Assembly: GCA_021801545.1 (NCBI GenBank) | Contig: JAJYXX010000366.1 | Span: 1-14,486, forward strand | DNA: 14,486 nt | Source of the DNA: Chloroflexota bacterium | GTDB taxonomy: Bacteria > Chloroflexota > Limnocylindria > Limnocylindrales > CSP1-4 | Direction: 5' to 3' | In this document: positions 5,925 to 12,308 of the stretch, in pieces | How the letters are laid out: each line of letters opens with the position of its first letter | Position numbering within the stretch: the first letter of the stretch is position 1 | Position numbers and translations under genes: made by a program | The notes under the pieces: model-generated | Seen by the model: only the letters and a program-made list of their open reading frames with translations | The model's database searches: none | What the model was told of the DNA's origin: nothing

Positions 5925-6343
5925 TGCGGGTCACGATCAAGGCGCCACCGGCAGCCGTCGCCGCGCACCTCGACCCCAACCCGGCGGGCGGTCGGGCGCG
6001 CGCGCGCCGGCTTCTGTCGGCCCTTGCGGCGGGCCTGGCCCTGGTCGTCGCCCTGGCGCTCACCCCGTTCGCCGTCTCCCTCGGCCTCCCCGTTGCCGGC
6101 GCGGGCTCCGCGCCGGCAACGGGGCACTCCACGCCACACGATGGAGGGTGCGCGGGATTCGACCATTGTGCTCCTCCACCGCGGTCCTCCGCTGTCCAGA
6201 CTCATCTCGCTGTCCTGGAGCCGATCCCACTGGGGCCGAACAGGTCGGTCGATCAGCAGTCCACTCCCTCGACCCTCGAAGTCGACGCGCCCGGATCGCT
6301 CGATCCCCTCCCAACAGAGCCTCCCCCTCGGCTGGCGGTCTGA
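5921..6343 (+). CDS. Membrane-anchored protein with His/Cys cluster, unrecognised
   Basis: A 140-residue protein. A basic N-terminus (GGRARARRLLS, about 23-35) precedes one strong hydrophobic segment (about 36-62), so it is an anchored or secreted protein. The mature part begins with a His/Cys-rich patch: GHSTPHDGGC and FDHCAPPP, which could bind a metal ion, then LEPIPLG and a Pro/Ser-rich tail. Small proteins of this kind are common beside copper and thiol-redox genes, but I know no named family. GTG 5921 and ATG 5924 are alternative starts; neither has a good Shine-Dalgarno. A 17-bp inverted repeat lies inside the coding region at the presumed signal cleavage site. Confidence 0.6.
   Translation: MMRVTIKAPPAAVAAHLDPNPAGGRARARRLLSALAAGLALVVALALTPFAVSLGLPVAGAGSAPATGHSTPHDGGCAGFDHCAPPPRSSAVQTHLAVLEPIPLGPNRSVDQQSTPSTLEVDAPGSLDPLPTEPPPRLAV
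6088..6124 (+). promoter_or_regulatory. Perfect 17-bp GC-rich hairpin inside a coding region
   Basis: Left arm 6088-6104 (CCCCGTTGCCGGCGCGG) is exactly complementary to 6108-6124, with a 3-base loop GCT. The arms encode PVAGAG and SAPATG. An RNA stem of this strength is exceptional for coding sequence; it could pause ribosomes after the membrane segment emerges or act as a transcription attenuator. No T-tract follows. The structure is certain; the function is inferred. Confidence 0.6.
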
Positions 6344-6346
6344 ACC

Positions 6347-6365
6347 GGGCGCCAGCCTGGCGCCC
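6347..6365 (+). terminator. 9-bp hairpin just after the His/Cys protein gene
   Basis: GGGCGCCAG and CTGGCGCCC pair around a single C (effectively an 8-bp stem with a 3-base loop), beginning 4 bases after the stop codon. There is no T-run, so it is a possible partial terminator or mRNA stabiliser before the dsbB-like gene rather than a strong terminator. Confidence 0.4.
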
Positions 6366-6461
6366 GTCCGTCGGATCGAATCTCGGTTCCCTGGCCGGTT
6401 CACCGCGAGGCGGCGTATCTCGCCCCTGTTCGAGTCGGCCGGACCCCTTCAGGAGGCACCC

Positions 6462-6584
6462 GTGTCCTCTGCTTCAACTCGCCGGCCGAGCTCGTCACGG
6501 GCTCTGTCAATCCCCCGCGGCGGCTCGTCTCAGTCGCGGCCAATCCGCGCCTTCGGGCCGAAGGGGCTCGGAGGACGGCGATGA
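6462..6584 (+). CDS. 40-residue Ser/Arg-rich small ORF coupled to the dsbB-like gene
   Basis: GTG at 6462 has a perfect AGGAGG five bases upstream and the frame stops in an ATGA overlap with the DsbB-like gene. The peptide is Ser/Arg-rich (STRRPSSSRALSIPRGG) and ends GPKGLGGRR, without hydrophobic segments or known motifs. Its Shine-Dalgarno is stronger than those of several neighbours. A small hairpin (CCTTCGG/CCGAAGG, 6550-6564) precedes the dsbB ribosome binding site. It may be a real small protein, a coupling leader, or chance. Confidence 0.35.
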   Translation: MSSASTRRPSSSRALSIPRGGSSQSRPIRAFGPKGLGGRR

Positions 6585-7186
6585 TCACCCCCAGGACTGT
6601 CTCGCTCTTCTTGAGTCTGCTCACCGTCCTCGCCAACGCCGCCGTCCTGACGCTCGTCGGCCTGGGGCTTCTCGCTCGCGTATCACCGTCCGCGCGCGCG
6701 ACCCTCGCCCGTCTCAGGGAGGCGGTCAGACCCAGCGCCCCGGCGCTCGCCTGGCTCGTGGCGATCACCGCGACCCTCGGTAGCCTGTACTTCTCCGAGG
6801 TCGCCCACTTCGTCCCATGCCGGCTGTGCTGGTACCAGCGGATCGGGATGTATCCACTCGCGGTCATCCTCGCCGTGGCAGCGCTCCGCCAGGATGCCGG
6901 GGTCTGGCGCTACGCGGTGCCGCTCGCCCTCGTGGCGATGCCGATCTCCGCCTACCACTATGCGCTCGAGTGGTTTCCGAGCCTCGACGCTGGGGCGTGC
7001 GATCCCAGCGCACCCTGCACCCTCGTCTGGTTCCGGGAGCTGGGCTTCGTGACGCTCCCATTCATGGCGCTCTCCGCGTTCGCCCTCATCGTGACGTTGC
7101 TCCTGCTCGGCCGCGACGCGAGCCCGTCGGAGATCGCCGCCCCGCCGCCCGTGAGCTTCGAGCACCGACCGAAGGAGACACGATGA
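6581..7186 (+). CDS. DsbB/BdbC-like disulfide bond oxidoreductase
   Basis: A 201-residue polytopic membrane protein. Hydrophobic segments lie near residues 5-32, 52-70, 84-102, 112-130 and 160-182. The first redox pair is in VPCRLCWYQRIGMYP, the hallmark DsbB/BdbC CxxC motif at the start of a helix, and the second is CDPSAPC in a periplasmic loop followed by TLVWFRELGFVTLPFMAL. DsbB proteins reoxidise periplasmic thiol oxidases and pass electrons to quinone. GGAGG 6 bases before ATG supports the start. It overlaps the TlpA-like gene by ATGA, so the two are probably made together and act as a pair. The extra N-terminal helix is longer than in short BdbC proteins. Confidence 0.92.
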   Translation: MITPRTVSLFLSLLTVLANAAVLTLVGLGLLARVSPSARATLARLREAVRPSAPALAWLVAITATLGSLYFSEVAHFVPCRLCWYQRIGMYPLAVILAVAALRQDAGVWRYAVPLALVAMPISAYHYALEWFPSLDAGACDPSAPCTLVWFRELGFVTLPFMALSAFALIVTLLLLGRDASPSEIAAPPPVSFEHRPKETR

Positions 7187-7824
7187 GCCGCCGATCCGAT
7201 CGAGCCGCTGGGCGCAGCGGACGTCCCCTCCTCCTGCCCGTGCTCCTGGTCGGAGCGTTCGCCTTGGCGGGCGTGGTCGCCGTACTGGCCACCCAGGAGT
7301 CAGCGGAGCCGCCGGCGTCCAAGAGCGCCGCCTTTTCGCTGGCGGTCGTCTCAGGCACGCCGCTTCCGGCTCTGCCGGAGCAGGGTCCGGATCCGGCCCT
7401 GGGCCGGCCCGCCCCATCCCTGGAGGGCGTGGCGTTCAACGGACAGACCGTCCGGATCGGGGCCGACGGCCGTCCGAAGGCGATCGTCTTCCTGGCCCAC
7501 TGGTGCCCCCACTGCCAGGCGGAGGTCCCGACCGTCCAGGCCTGGCTCGATGCCAACGGACGGCCCGAGGGCGTCGATCTCTACTCCGTCGCCACGGCGA
7601 TCGACCCGTCCCGACCGAACTACCCGCCCGCGGCGTGGCTGGATCGAGAGGGCTGGAGCGTACCGGTGGTCGTCGACGGTGACGGGCGGGCCGCACGAGC
7701 CTACGGGCTGACGGGCTTCCCATACTGGGTCTTCGTCGGCGCTGACGGCACGGTCGTCGAGCGGCGGGCGGGGCGGATCCCGTCTGGGGAGCTGCAGTCG
7801 ATCTTGGAGCGACTCGGAGGATGA
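7183..7824 (+). CDS. Membrane-anchored TlpA/DsbA-like thioredoxin
   Basis: A 213-residue thioredoxin-fold protein. A basic N-terminus and one TM segment (about 17-40) anchor it facing the cell exterior. GRPAPSLEGVAFNGQTVRI opens a TlpA/AhpC-TSA-type domain, FLAHWCPHCQAEVPTVQAWL carries the redox-active CPHC motif (CPHC as in DsbA, typical of an oxidant), and GLTGFPYWVFVGADG holds the conserved cis-Pro. It overlaps the DsbB-like gene by ATGA with GGAG upstream. The pairing suggests a disulfide-forming system, the DsbB-like protein reoxidising this one. Substrates could include the Cys-bearing envelope proteins of the neighbouring operons; that is inference. Confidence 0.92.
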   Translation: MSRRSDRAAGRSGRPLLLPVLLVGAFALAGVVAVLATQESAEPPASKSAAFSLAVVSGTPLPALPEQGPDPALGRPAPSLEGVAFNGQTVRIGADGRPKAIVFLAHWCPHCQAEVPTVQAWLDANGRPEGVDLYSVATAIDPSRPNYPPAAWLDREGWSVPVVVDGDGRAARAYGLTGFPYWVFVGADGTVVERRAGRIPSGELQSILERLGG

Positions 7825-8015
7825 CGAGGGGTCTCGAGATCCGCTCCCGTGGACCATCCAAGGTGCGGGTCATGATGCACGGGTTGTCCGAGGCGGTCGA
7901 TGTCCGCGTCACTCGCTGCCTGGACCTGTACGGGATCGAGTTCACGCTCGCTGGTCGGGAGCAGTACACCGAGTGCCGAGGCATCTTCCTGATCGCGGCG
8001 TGCTGGAGCGGCTGA
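7821..8015 (+). pseudogene. Chimeric 64-residue frame ending in zinc-ribbon debris
   Basis: The frame begins in an ATGA overlap with the thioredoxin gene. The first ~45 residues (KVRVMMHGLSEAVDVRVTRC, LDLYGIEFTLAG) are not recognised. The last part, EQYTECRGIFL, is the zinc-ribbon protein's second knuckle, after which a one-base deletion shifts the frame. It is probably a recombination product rather than a working gene. Confidence 0.4.
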
Positions 8016-8017
8016 TC
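7959..8017 (+). repeat. Frameshifted partial copy of the zinc-ribbon gene
   Basis: This stretch matches 5582-5641 at 56 of 60 aligned positions, with three substitutions and one deleted base after TTCCT. The copy covers only the second zinc knuckle and following helix (TECRGIFL, then after the shift GVLERLI). It marks a duplication or recombination join 2.4 kb downstream of the parent gene. Confidence 0.8.
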
Positions 8018-8027
8018 TTCCGGTTGA

Positions 8028-8267
8028 ACCAGAGCATCTGGCCCACTCCTTCAACGGCCCCGTGCGCGGGAGCGCGGGATCTCGTTCAAGGAAGCGATCA
8101 ACTCGACGCTCCGCTCAGGGCTCGACGAGGCGCGGGCTATGCGACCCTATCGACTCCCGACGTACCGGATGGGCCTTCGGCCCGGCATCGATCTCGATCG
8201 CGCCCTCCAGCTCGATGCTGCGCTCGAGGACCAGGAGATCGTCCGCAAACTCGAGTTGCGTAAGTGA
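8028..8267 (+). pseudogene. VapB-like antitoxin lacking its DNA-binding N-terminus
   Basis: The open frame after a stop at 8025-8027 contains a clear VapB-type ending: RERGISFKEAINSTLRSGLD (second helix of a ribbon-helix-helix domain), then RPYRLPTYRMGLRPGIDLDR and DAALEDQEIVRKLELRK. The usual initial segment (M-R-T-T-V-T-L-D-D followed by helix 1) is absent; the sequence before about 8060 is unrelated and has no in-frame ATG or GTG until ATG 8139. The toxin-binding tail is intact and the stop overlaps the PIN toxin start (GTGA). The antitoxin may still be made from ATG 8139 (42 residues) but should not bind its operator in the usual way. Confidence 0.7.
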
Positions 8268-8710
8268 TCCTCACGGACGCAAACCTGCTCCTCTACGCCG
8301 TCGACACCTCGTCACCGAGGCATCCTACGGCCAGGGCGTGGCTGGAGGGTCGGCTCTCGGGCAACGAGTCGTTCGGGTTCGCCTGGACGGTGCTGCTCGC
8401 GTTTCTCCGCCTGAGCACGAGAGCCTCCGTGTTCGAGCGCCCACTCACACCCACCCAGGCGTTCGACCTGGTGGGCGGCTGGTTGGCGCAGCCGGCGGTC
8501 GTCGTCCTCCACCCGACCGAGCGGTACCACATCGTGCTGCGGGAGCTCCTCGAGGACTTCGGAACGGCGGGCAACCTCGTGCCCGACGCGCACCTCGCCG
8601 CGCTCGCCATCGAGCACGGGGCGACGATCGCTTCGAGCGACCGCGACTACGCCAGGTTTCCGCGAATCCGCTGGATCGACCCGCTCGGGGCGGGGCCTGA
8701 GCCGGCCTGA
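8264..8710 (+). CDS. VapC-like PIN-domain ribonuclease toxin
   Basis: A 148-residue PIN-domain protein of a type II toxin-antitoxin pair; PIN toxins cut RNA with Mg2+ bound by acidic residues. Motifs: MILTDANLLLYAVD (Asp5), FAWTVLLAFLRLST, and NLVPDAHLAALAIEHG with ATIASSDRDYARF (Asp108, Asp126, Asp128). The usual central Glu is not evident at the LLAFLRL position, as in other members of this subfamily that I recall. GTG at 8264 overlaps the antitoxin stop. The toxin looks complete although its antitoxin is truncated, so either the short antitoxin suffices or expression is low. Confidence 0.88.
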   Translation: MILTDANLLLYAVDTSSPRHPTARAWLEGRLSGNESFGFAWTVLLAFLRLSTRASVFERPLTPTQAFDLVGGWLAQPAVVVLHPTERYHIVLRELLEDFGTAGNLVPDAHLAALAIEHGATIASSDRDYARFPRIRWIDPLGAGPEPA

Positions 8711-8773
8711 GAGGCCGTGGATCTTTCGGCCGGGGGATTCCCATGGCGGCGAGTCGCAGCTACGATTCCGGGC

Positions 8774-10090
8774 ATGGACGAGCTGTTCGATCTCCCGCCC
8801 ACCGAAGCCGGCCCAGCGGAGCCCGAGGGACGGGCCCGACCACGACTTCAGCGCCCGCAGCGTAACCAGATCACGCTCCGCCCGAGCGATCTCGAGAGCC
8901 TCCTGCCGGCCGATCACCGGGCCCGCCTGGTGTGGGCGTTCGTCGAGGGTCTCGACCTGGGGACGCTCTATGAGCGGATCCGGGCGATCGAGGGTCATCC
9001 GGGCCGGCCACCGATCGACCCGGCGATCCTGACCGCGCTCTGGCTGTACGCCACGCTCGAGGACGTCGGCTCGGCCCGGGCACTCGACCGCCTGTGCGAG
9101 GAGCACGACGCGTACCGCTGGCTGGGTGGAGGCGTTGGCGTCAACTACCACACCCTGGCCGCCTTCCGCGTCGAGCACGGCGACGTCCTCGACCGGCTCT
9201 TCACCGAGAGCGTGGCCGCCCTGCTCGCCGACGGCCTCGTGACGCTGGCGACGGTCGCCCAGGACGGCATGCGCGTCCGGGCGGCAGCCGGCGCCGCCTC
9301 GTACCGCCGGCGCTCGACGCTCGAGCGCTTCCTCGCCGAGGCCGAAGCCCACGTCGCGCGGCTCAAGGCCGAGCTCGACGACGATCCGGCCGCGACCAGC
9401 CGGCGGATCGCCGCGGCCCGCGAGCGAGCAGCGACCGAGCGCGCCAGCCGGGTCCGCCAGGCGCTCGAGCACCTGCCCGAGCTCGAGGCGGCCAAGCGTC
9501 GGGCGGGCAAGCCGACCGGCGAGGCGCGAACCTCGACGACCGATCCCGAGGCGCGGGTGATGAAGATGGCCGACGGCGGCTATCGCCCGGCCTACAACGT
9601 CCAGTTCGCGGCCGACACGAAGAGCCAGCTCATCGTGGGGGTCGATATCGTGGCGGCCGGGACCGATCAGGGTCAGCTCGGCCCGATGGTCCGCCAGCTC
9701 CGACGCCGCTACGGCCGCGACCCGGATGCGCTGCTGGCCGACGCCGGCTTCCTCACGACCGCCGAGATCGACCGGCTCGCCCCTGCCACGACCCTCTACC
9801 TCCCGATCCGCCCGCCCGCGGACGCGACCCGTGACCCGCACCAGCCACTCCCCGACGACTCGCCGGCGGTCGCCGCCTGGCGTATCCGGATGGGCACGCC
9901 TGAGGCCCACGAGCTCTACAGAGAGCGGGCCGCGACGGCCGAGTGTGTGAACGCGATCGCCCGCAACCGCGGACTCCAGCGCTTCGGGGTGAGAGGTCCC
10001 GACAAGGCCAGGGCGATCGCGCTGTGGTTCGCCCTCGCCCACAACCTGATGCGAACGCTCGTTCTCCGGACAGCTCCGGCAGCGAGCTGA
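8774..10090 (+). CDS. IS1182-family transposase, apparently intact
   Basis: A 438-residue DDE transposase. The N-terminal DUF772-like domain has ITLRPSDLESLLPADHRARL, GRPPIDPAILTALWLYA and HTLAAFRVEH. The catalytic core follows: TVAQDGMRVRA (first Asp), a long coiled-coil insertion (about 175-245, EAEAHVARLKAEL), GGYRPAYNVQFA, ALLADAGFLT (second Asp), and YRERAATAECVNA (Glu), ending ARAIALWFALAHNLMR. ATG at 8774 is chosen because the domain begins there; an in-frame upstream codon at 8717 would add 19 unsupported residues. No frameshift is present, so the element may be mobile. Confidence 0.93.
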   Translation: MDELFDLPPTEAGPAEPEGRARPRLQRPQRNQITLRPSDLESLLPADHRARLVWAFVEGLDLGTLYERIRAIEGHPGRPPIDPAILTALWLYATLEDVGSARALDRLCEEHDAYRWLGGGVGVNYHTLAAFRVEHGDVLDRLFTESVAALLADGLVTLATVAQDGMRVRAAAGAASYRRRSTLERFLAEAEAHVARLKAELDDDPAATSRRIAAARERAATERASRVRQALEHLPELEAAKRRAGKPTGEARTSTTDPEARVMKMADGGYRPAYNVQFAADTKSQLIVGVDIVAAGTDQGQLGPMVRQLRRRYGRDPDALLADAGFLTTAEIDRLAPATTLYLPIRPPADATRDPHQPLPDDSPAVAAWRIRMGTPEAHELYRERAATAECVNAIARNRGLQRFGVRGPDKARAIALWFALAHNLMRTLVLRTAPAAS

Positions 10091-10123
10091 TCCCGAGGCA
10101 CCGACGATCTGAGGCGTCGGGGC

Positions 10124-10141
10124 GGTCGAGGGGGTTCGACC
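10124..10141 (+). terminator. 6-bp hairpin downstream of the transposase gene
   Basis: GGTCGA and TCGACC pair around a 6-base G-rich loop, 34 bases after the transposase stop. No T-tract follows, so a terminator role is only possible. Confidence 0.3.
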
Positions 10142-10312
10142 GTCAGGTGTCAGCGGCCCAGCCGGCCGGTACGCCTGCACCGAGACCCGATCGAGATCCG
10201 GCCCTCAATACCTGCTTCCGTCGTGCCACCACCCAGGGGGATGGATTCGTTCTCAGCCTCTGAGCGAGGCCGGTGGGACCGCCGGGCTTCGGCGGATATC
10301 GACCTGGTCCGA

Positions 10313-10563
<251 letters not shown>

Positions 10564-10670
10564 CCGGCCCGGATGATCGGGACCTCCGGCTCTTGTGTCG
10601 ACCGCAGCGCGGGCCGAACCATGTTCAGAGGAGGCTGATATCGATCCACGCCCTGGTCGCGTCCGCGCCC

Positions 10671-11501
10671 TTGCCGTCGACGCTGAGCGCGGACTACGAG
10701 CGCTTTCGCGCGGCTCACCCAGACCGCTCGCTGGTCGTCGGCGACACGCGCTGGCGATACGCGGTGGGCGGGGTCGGACCCGACGCCGTCCTGGTGCTGC
10801 CGGGAGGGAGCATGCGCCCCGATTCCTACTTCCGACTGATCGGGGTGCTGGAGCGCGAGCATCGGGTGATCGCACCGACCTACCCGGCGGTGTCGACGAT
10901 CTCGGATCTGGTGGAAGGGGTGATCGCGATCCTCGACGCCGAGCGGGTTGCCCGCGCGGCGGTGTTCGGCGCCTCATTCGGTGGCTATGTCGCTCAGGTC
11001 CTCGTGCGTCGCCATCCCGAGCGGGTCGACCGCCTGGTGCTTTCCCACACAGCCGTCCGCCACCTCGCGGGCCGTCGCCCGATGCGCGTGCTAGCGACTG
11101 TCCTGCCGGCCCTGCCTGAGCGACTGGTGCGAGCCGTCATGTGGCGCATCTGGATGCACCTGTTCTCGGTTTCCTCCGACGTCCGGGCGTTCTGGCTGAG
11201 CCTCCTGCGTGGCGTGCTCGACGGGCTCTCCAAGGCCCAGCTCGTCGGTATCACCCGGTGCATCTCGGACTTCACGGGCTACCGTCTCACCCAGGACGAC
11301 CTGACGACCTGGCCGGGTCAGGTCCTGATCCTCGAGTCCGATCGCGACGCGGCGTACGGGTCAGCAGCCCGCGCGGAGCTTCGAGCGACGTACCCCGGAG
11401 CCACCGTCCACACCTTCCGCGACGCCGGCCACACCGCGCTCTGGACGCATGCCGACGAGTACAACGAGATCATCCGGTCGTTCCTCCGCAACACGATGTG
11501 A
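10671..11501 (+). CDS. Alpha/beta-hydrolase fold protein
   Basis: A hydrolase of about 276 residues with the usual landmarks: AVLVLPGGSMRPDSYFRLI near the oxyanion region, VFGASFGGYVAQVLVRRHPERVDRLVLSHT with nucleophile Ser in GASFGG, acid Asp in VLILESDRDAAYG, and His in DAGHTALWTHADEYNEII. A cap region (ERLVRAVMWRIWMHLF) lies between. The substrate is unknown. The start is unclear: the frame has no ATG or GTG near the domain, TTG 10671 is the nearest conventional option without a Shine-Dalgarno, and AGAGGAGG at 10627-10634 is followed directly by CTG 10635. The 5' end adjoins a rearrangement point, so the original start may be lost. It opposes its ferredoxin neighbours in strand. Confidence 0.8.
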   Translation: MPSTLSADYERFRAAHPDRSLVVGDTRWRYAVGGVGPDAVLVLPGGSMRPDSYFRLIGVLEREHRVIAPTYPAVSTISDLVEGVIAILDAERVARAAVFGASFGGYVAQVLVRRHPERVDRLVLSHTAVRHLAGRRPMRVLATVLPALPERLVRAVMWRIWMHLFSVSSDVRAFWLSLLRGVLDGLSKAQLVGITRCISDFTGYRLTQDDLTTWPGQVLILESDRDAAYGSAARAELRATYPGATVHTFRDAGHTALWTHADEYNEIIRSFLRNTM

Positions 11502-11752
11502 CCGGAGATTCGGATCGGAAAGGGCCTCGCCCTGCACACGATCTCCACCCGGAATCCGCGCCGCCTCCATCGAGATTGCACCAGGAGGTTGTGAAGCAAT
11601 CGATCCGACGGCCATGAAGGCACGGGCCGGACCGATCGAGATCCGGGTTGCCGAGGACGCGCGAGCGGTTGGGACCACTCCGCTGGCGGTGACGCGCGAG
11701 TGAGGACGGCGGGGCCGTGGCGCTGGGCGCCGGGCCCTCCCGGCGCTGGCCC
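11502..11752 (+). other. Mostly non-coding spacer with a 29-codon frame
   Basis: Between the hydrolase stop and the decayed transposase no recognisable gene is seen. One frame, possibly from ATG 11614, reads MKARAGPIEIRVAEDARAVG and ends LAVTRE at 11703; its upstream continuation (IEIAPGGCEAIDPTA) looks coding-like but has no start, so it may be a gene fragment. Confidence 0.3.
11727..11746 (-). terminator. 8-bp GC hairpin beyond the decayed transposase
   Basis: GCGCCGGG and CCCGGCGC pair perfectly around CCCT, 7 bases past the transposase-remnant stop. It could be the insertion sequence's own terminator or subterminal structure. No T-tract is present. Confidence 0.4.
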
Positions 11753-12183
11753 TCAGGCCACCTGCGCGGCCGCCGCCCGGAGGCTGAACCCCCGCATCAG
11801 GTTGTGGGCGAGCGCGAACAGAGCGCGATCGCCCGGACCCTGCGCCAGCCGCGCACCCGGTAGATCTGCTGGGCCTCGGTCGTGCCCATCCGGATCCGCC
11901 AGGCGGCGACCGCCGGCGTGTCGCGAGGACGGGGCGCATGGGGCTCGCGGGTGCTCGTGGCGCGCGGCTTGGAGACCGGCATGAAGACCGTCGTACCGCA
12001 GCCGGAGCCGGCTGAGCTCGGCGAGGTTGCGATAGCCGCCGTCGACGAGGTGCTCGGTGGGCGCTCTCCCATAGCGGGTCCGGCGCTGGTCGACCATCGG
12101 GCCGAGCTGGGTCGCGTCGGTGACGGTCGGGACGTCGAGCCCGACGATGACCTGACCGCTGGCGGTGGTCGCGAACTGGACGT
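11753..12183 (-). pseudogene. Decayed IS1182-type transposase, C-terminal part
   Basis: The sequence reads NVQFATTASGQVIVGLDVP, TQLGPMVDQRRTRYGRAP and HLVDGGYRNLAEL in one frame, then DTPAVAAWRIRMGTTEAQQI in a second, then FALAHNLMRGFSLRAAA in the first again. These parallel the intact transposase upstream but are clearly diverged from it, so this is a relative rather than a recent copy. The N-terminal half is missing, there are at least two frameshifts, and the segment holding the catalytic Glu is deleted (IYRVRG joins what should be distant parts). It starts exactly where the ferredoxin fragment stops. Confidence 0.88.
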
Positions 12184-12264
12184 TCGTCGGGGTCGATGTA
12201 GAGCATCCGGTCGACGCCCTCCTCGAAGTGGATGCAATCAACCGGGCAGACGGCGACGCACGAC
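12184..12264. repeat. 81-bp near-identical repeat within ferredoxin fragment, copy 2
   Basis: Partner of 10482-10562 (78/81 identical, direct orientation). Its lower-coordinate edge is the join to the transposase remnant. Confidence 0.9.
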
Positions 12265-12308
12265 TGGTCGAGGACGTTGACGCACGGCTCGGCGATCACG
12301 TAGGTCAT
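12184..12308 (-). pseudogene. 7Fe-type ferredoxin 5' fragment fused to a transposase remnant
   Basis: ATG at 12308 overlaps the stop of the PaaK-like gene (ATGA). The frame reads MTYVIAEPCVNVLDQSC, VAVCPVDCIHFEEGVDRML, YIDPDE and then leaves the ferredoxin sequence at the transposase join. The first Cys set of an FdxA-type [3Fe-4S]/[4Fe-4S] ferredoxin is present, but the second cluster motif (CIDCGACEPECP) is gone. The frame remains open through the remnant and on to 11361, which would give a chimera of about 315 residues if translated. FdxA proteins are cytoplasmic electron carriers; this one is presumably non-functional alone. Confidence 0.82.

Larger units (their letters stand above)
8711..10312 (+). 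mobile_element. IS1182-type insertion sequence, ends not defined
   Basis: The element holds the transposase above. The left boundary probably lies between the PIN stop (8710) and 8773, where GGCCGTGG at 8713 also occurs beside the C-terminal end of the decayed copy (about 11713-11720), making it a candidate terminal repeat core. The 222-base stretch 10091-10312 has no gene; it holds a hairpin at 10124-10141 and no recognisable matching inverted repeat. True ends and target duplications could not be assigned. Confidence 0.5.

Noticed and set aside
8312..10180. 622-codon minus-strand frame opposite the PIN and transposase genes
   Set aside because: Antisense shadow of genes with clear catalytic motifs; Arg/Gly-rich composition and no recognisable fold.
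8711..10312. Defined terminal inverted repeats and target duplication for the IS1182-type element
   Set aside because: Only a short GGCCGTGG similarity with the decayed copy was found and no partner at the right side of the intact element, so no boundary is claimed.
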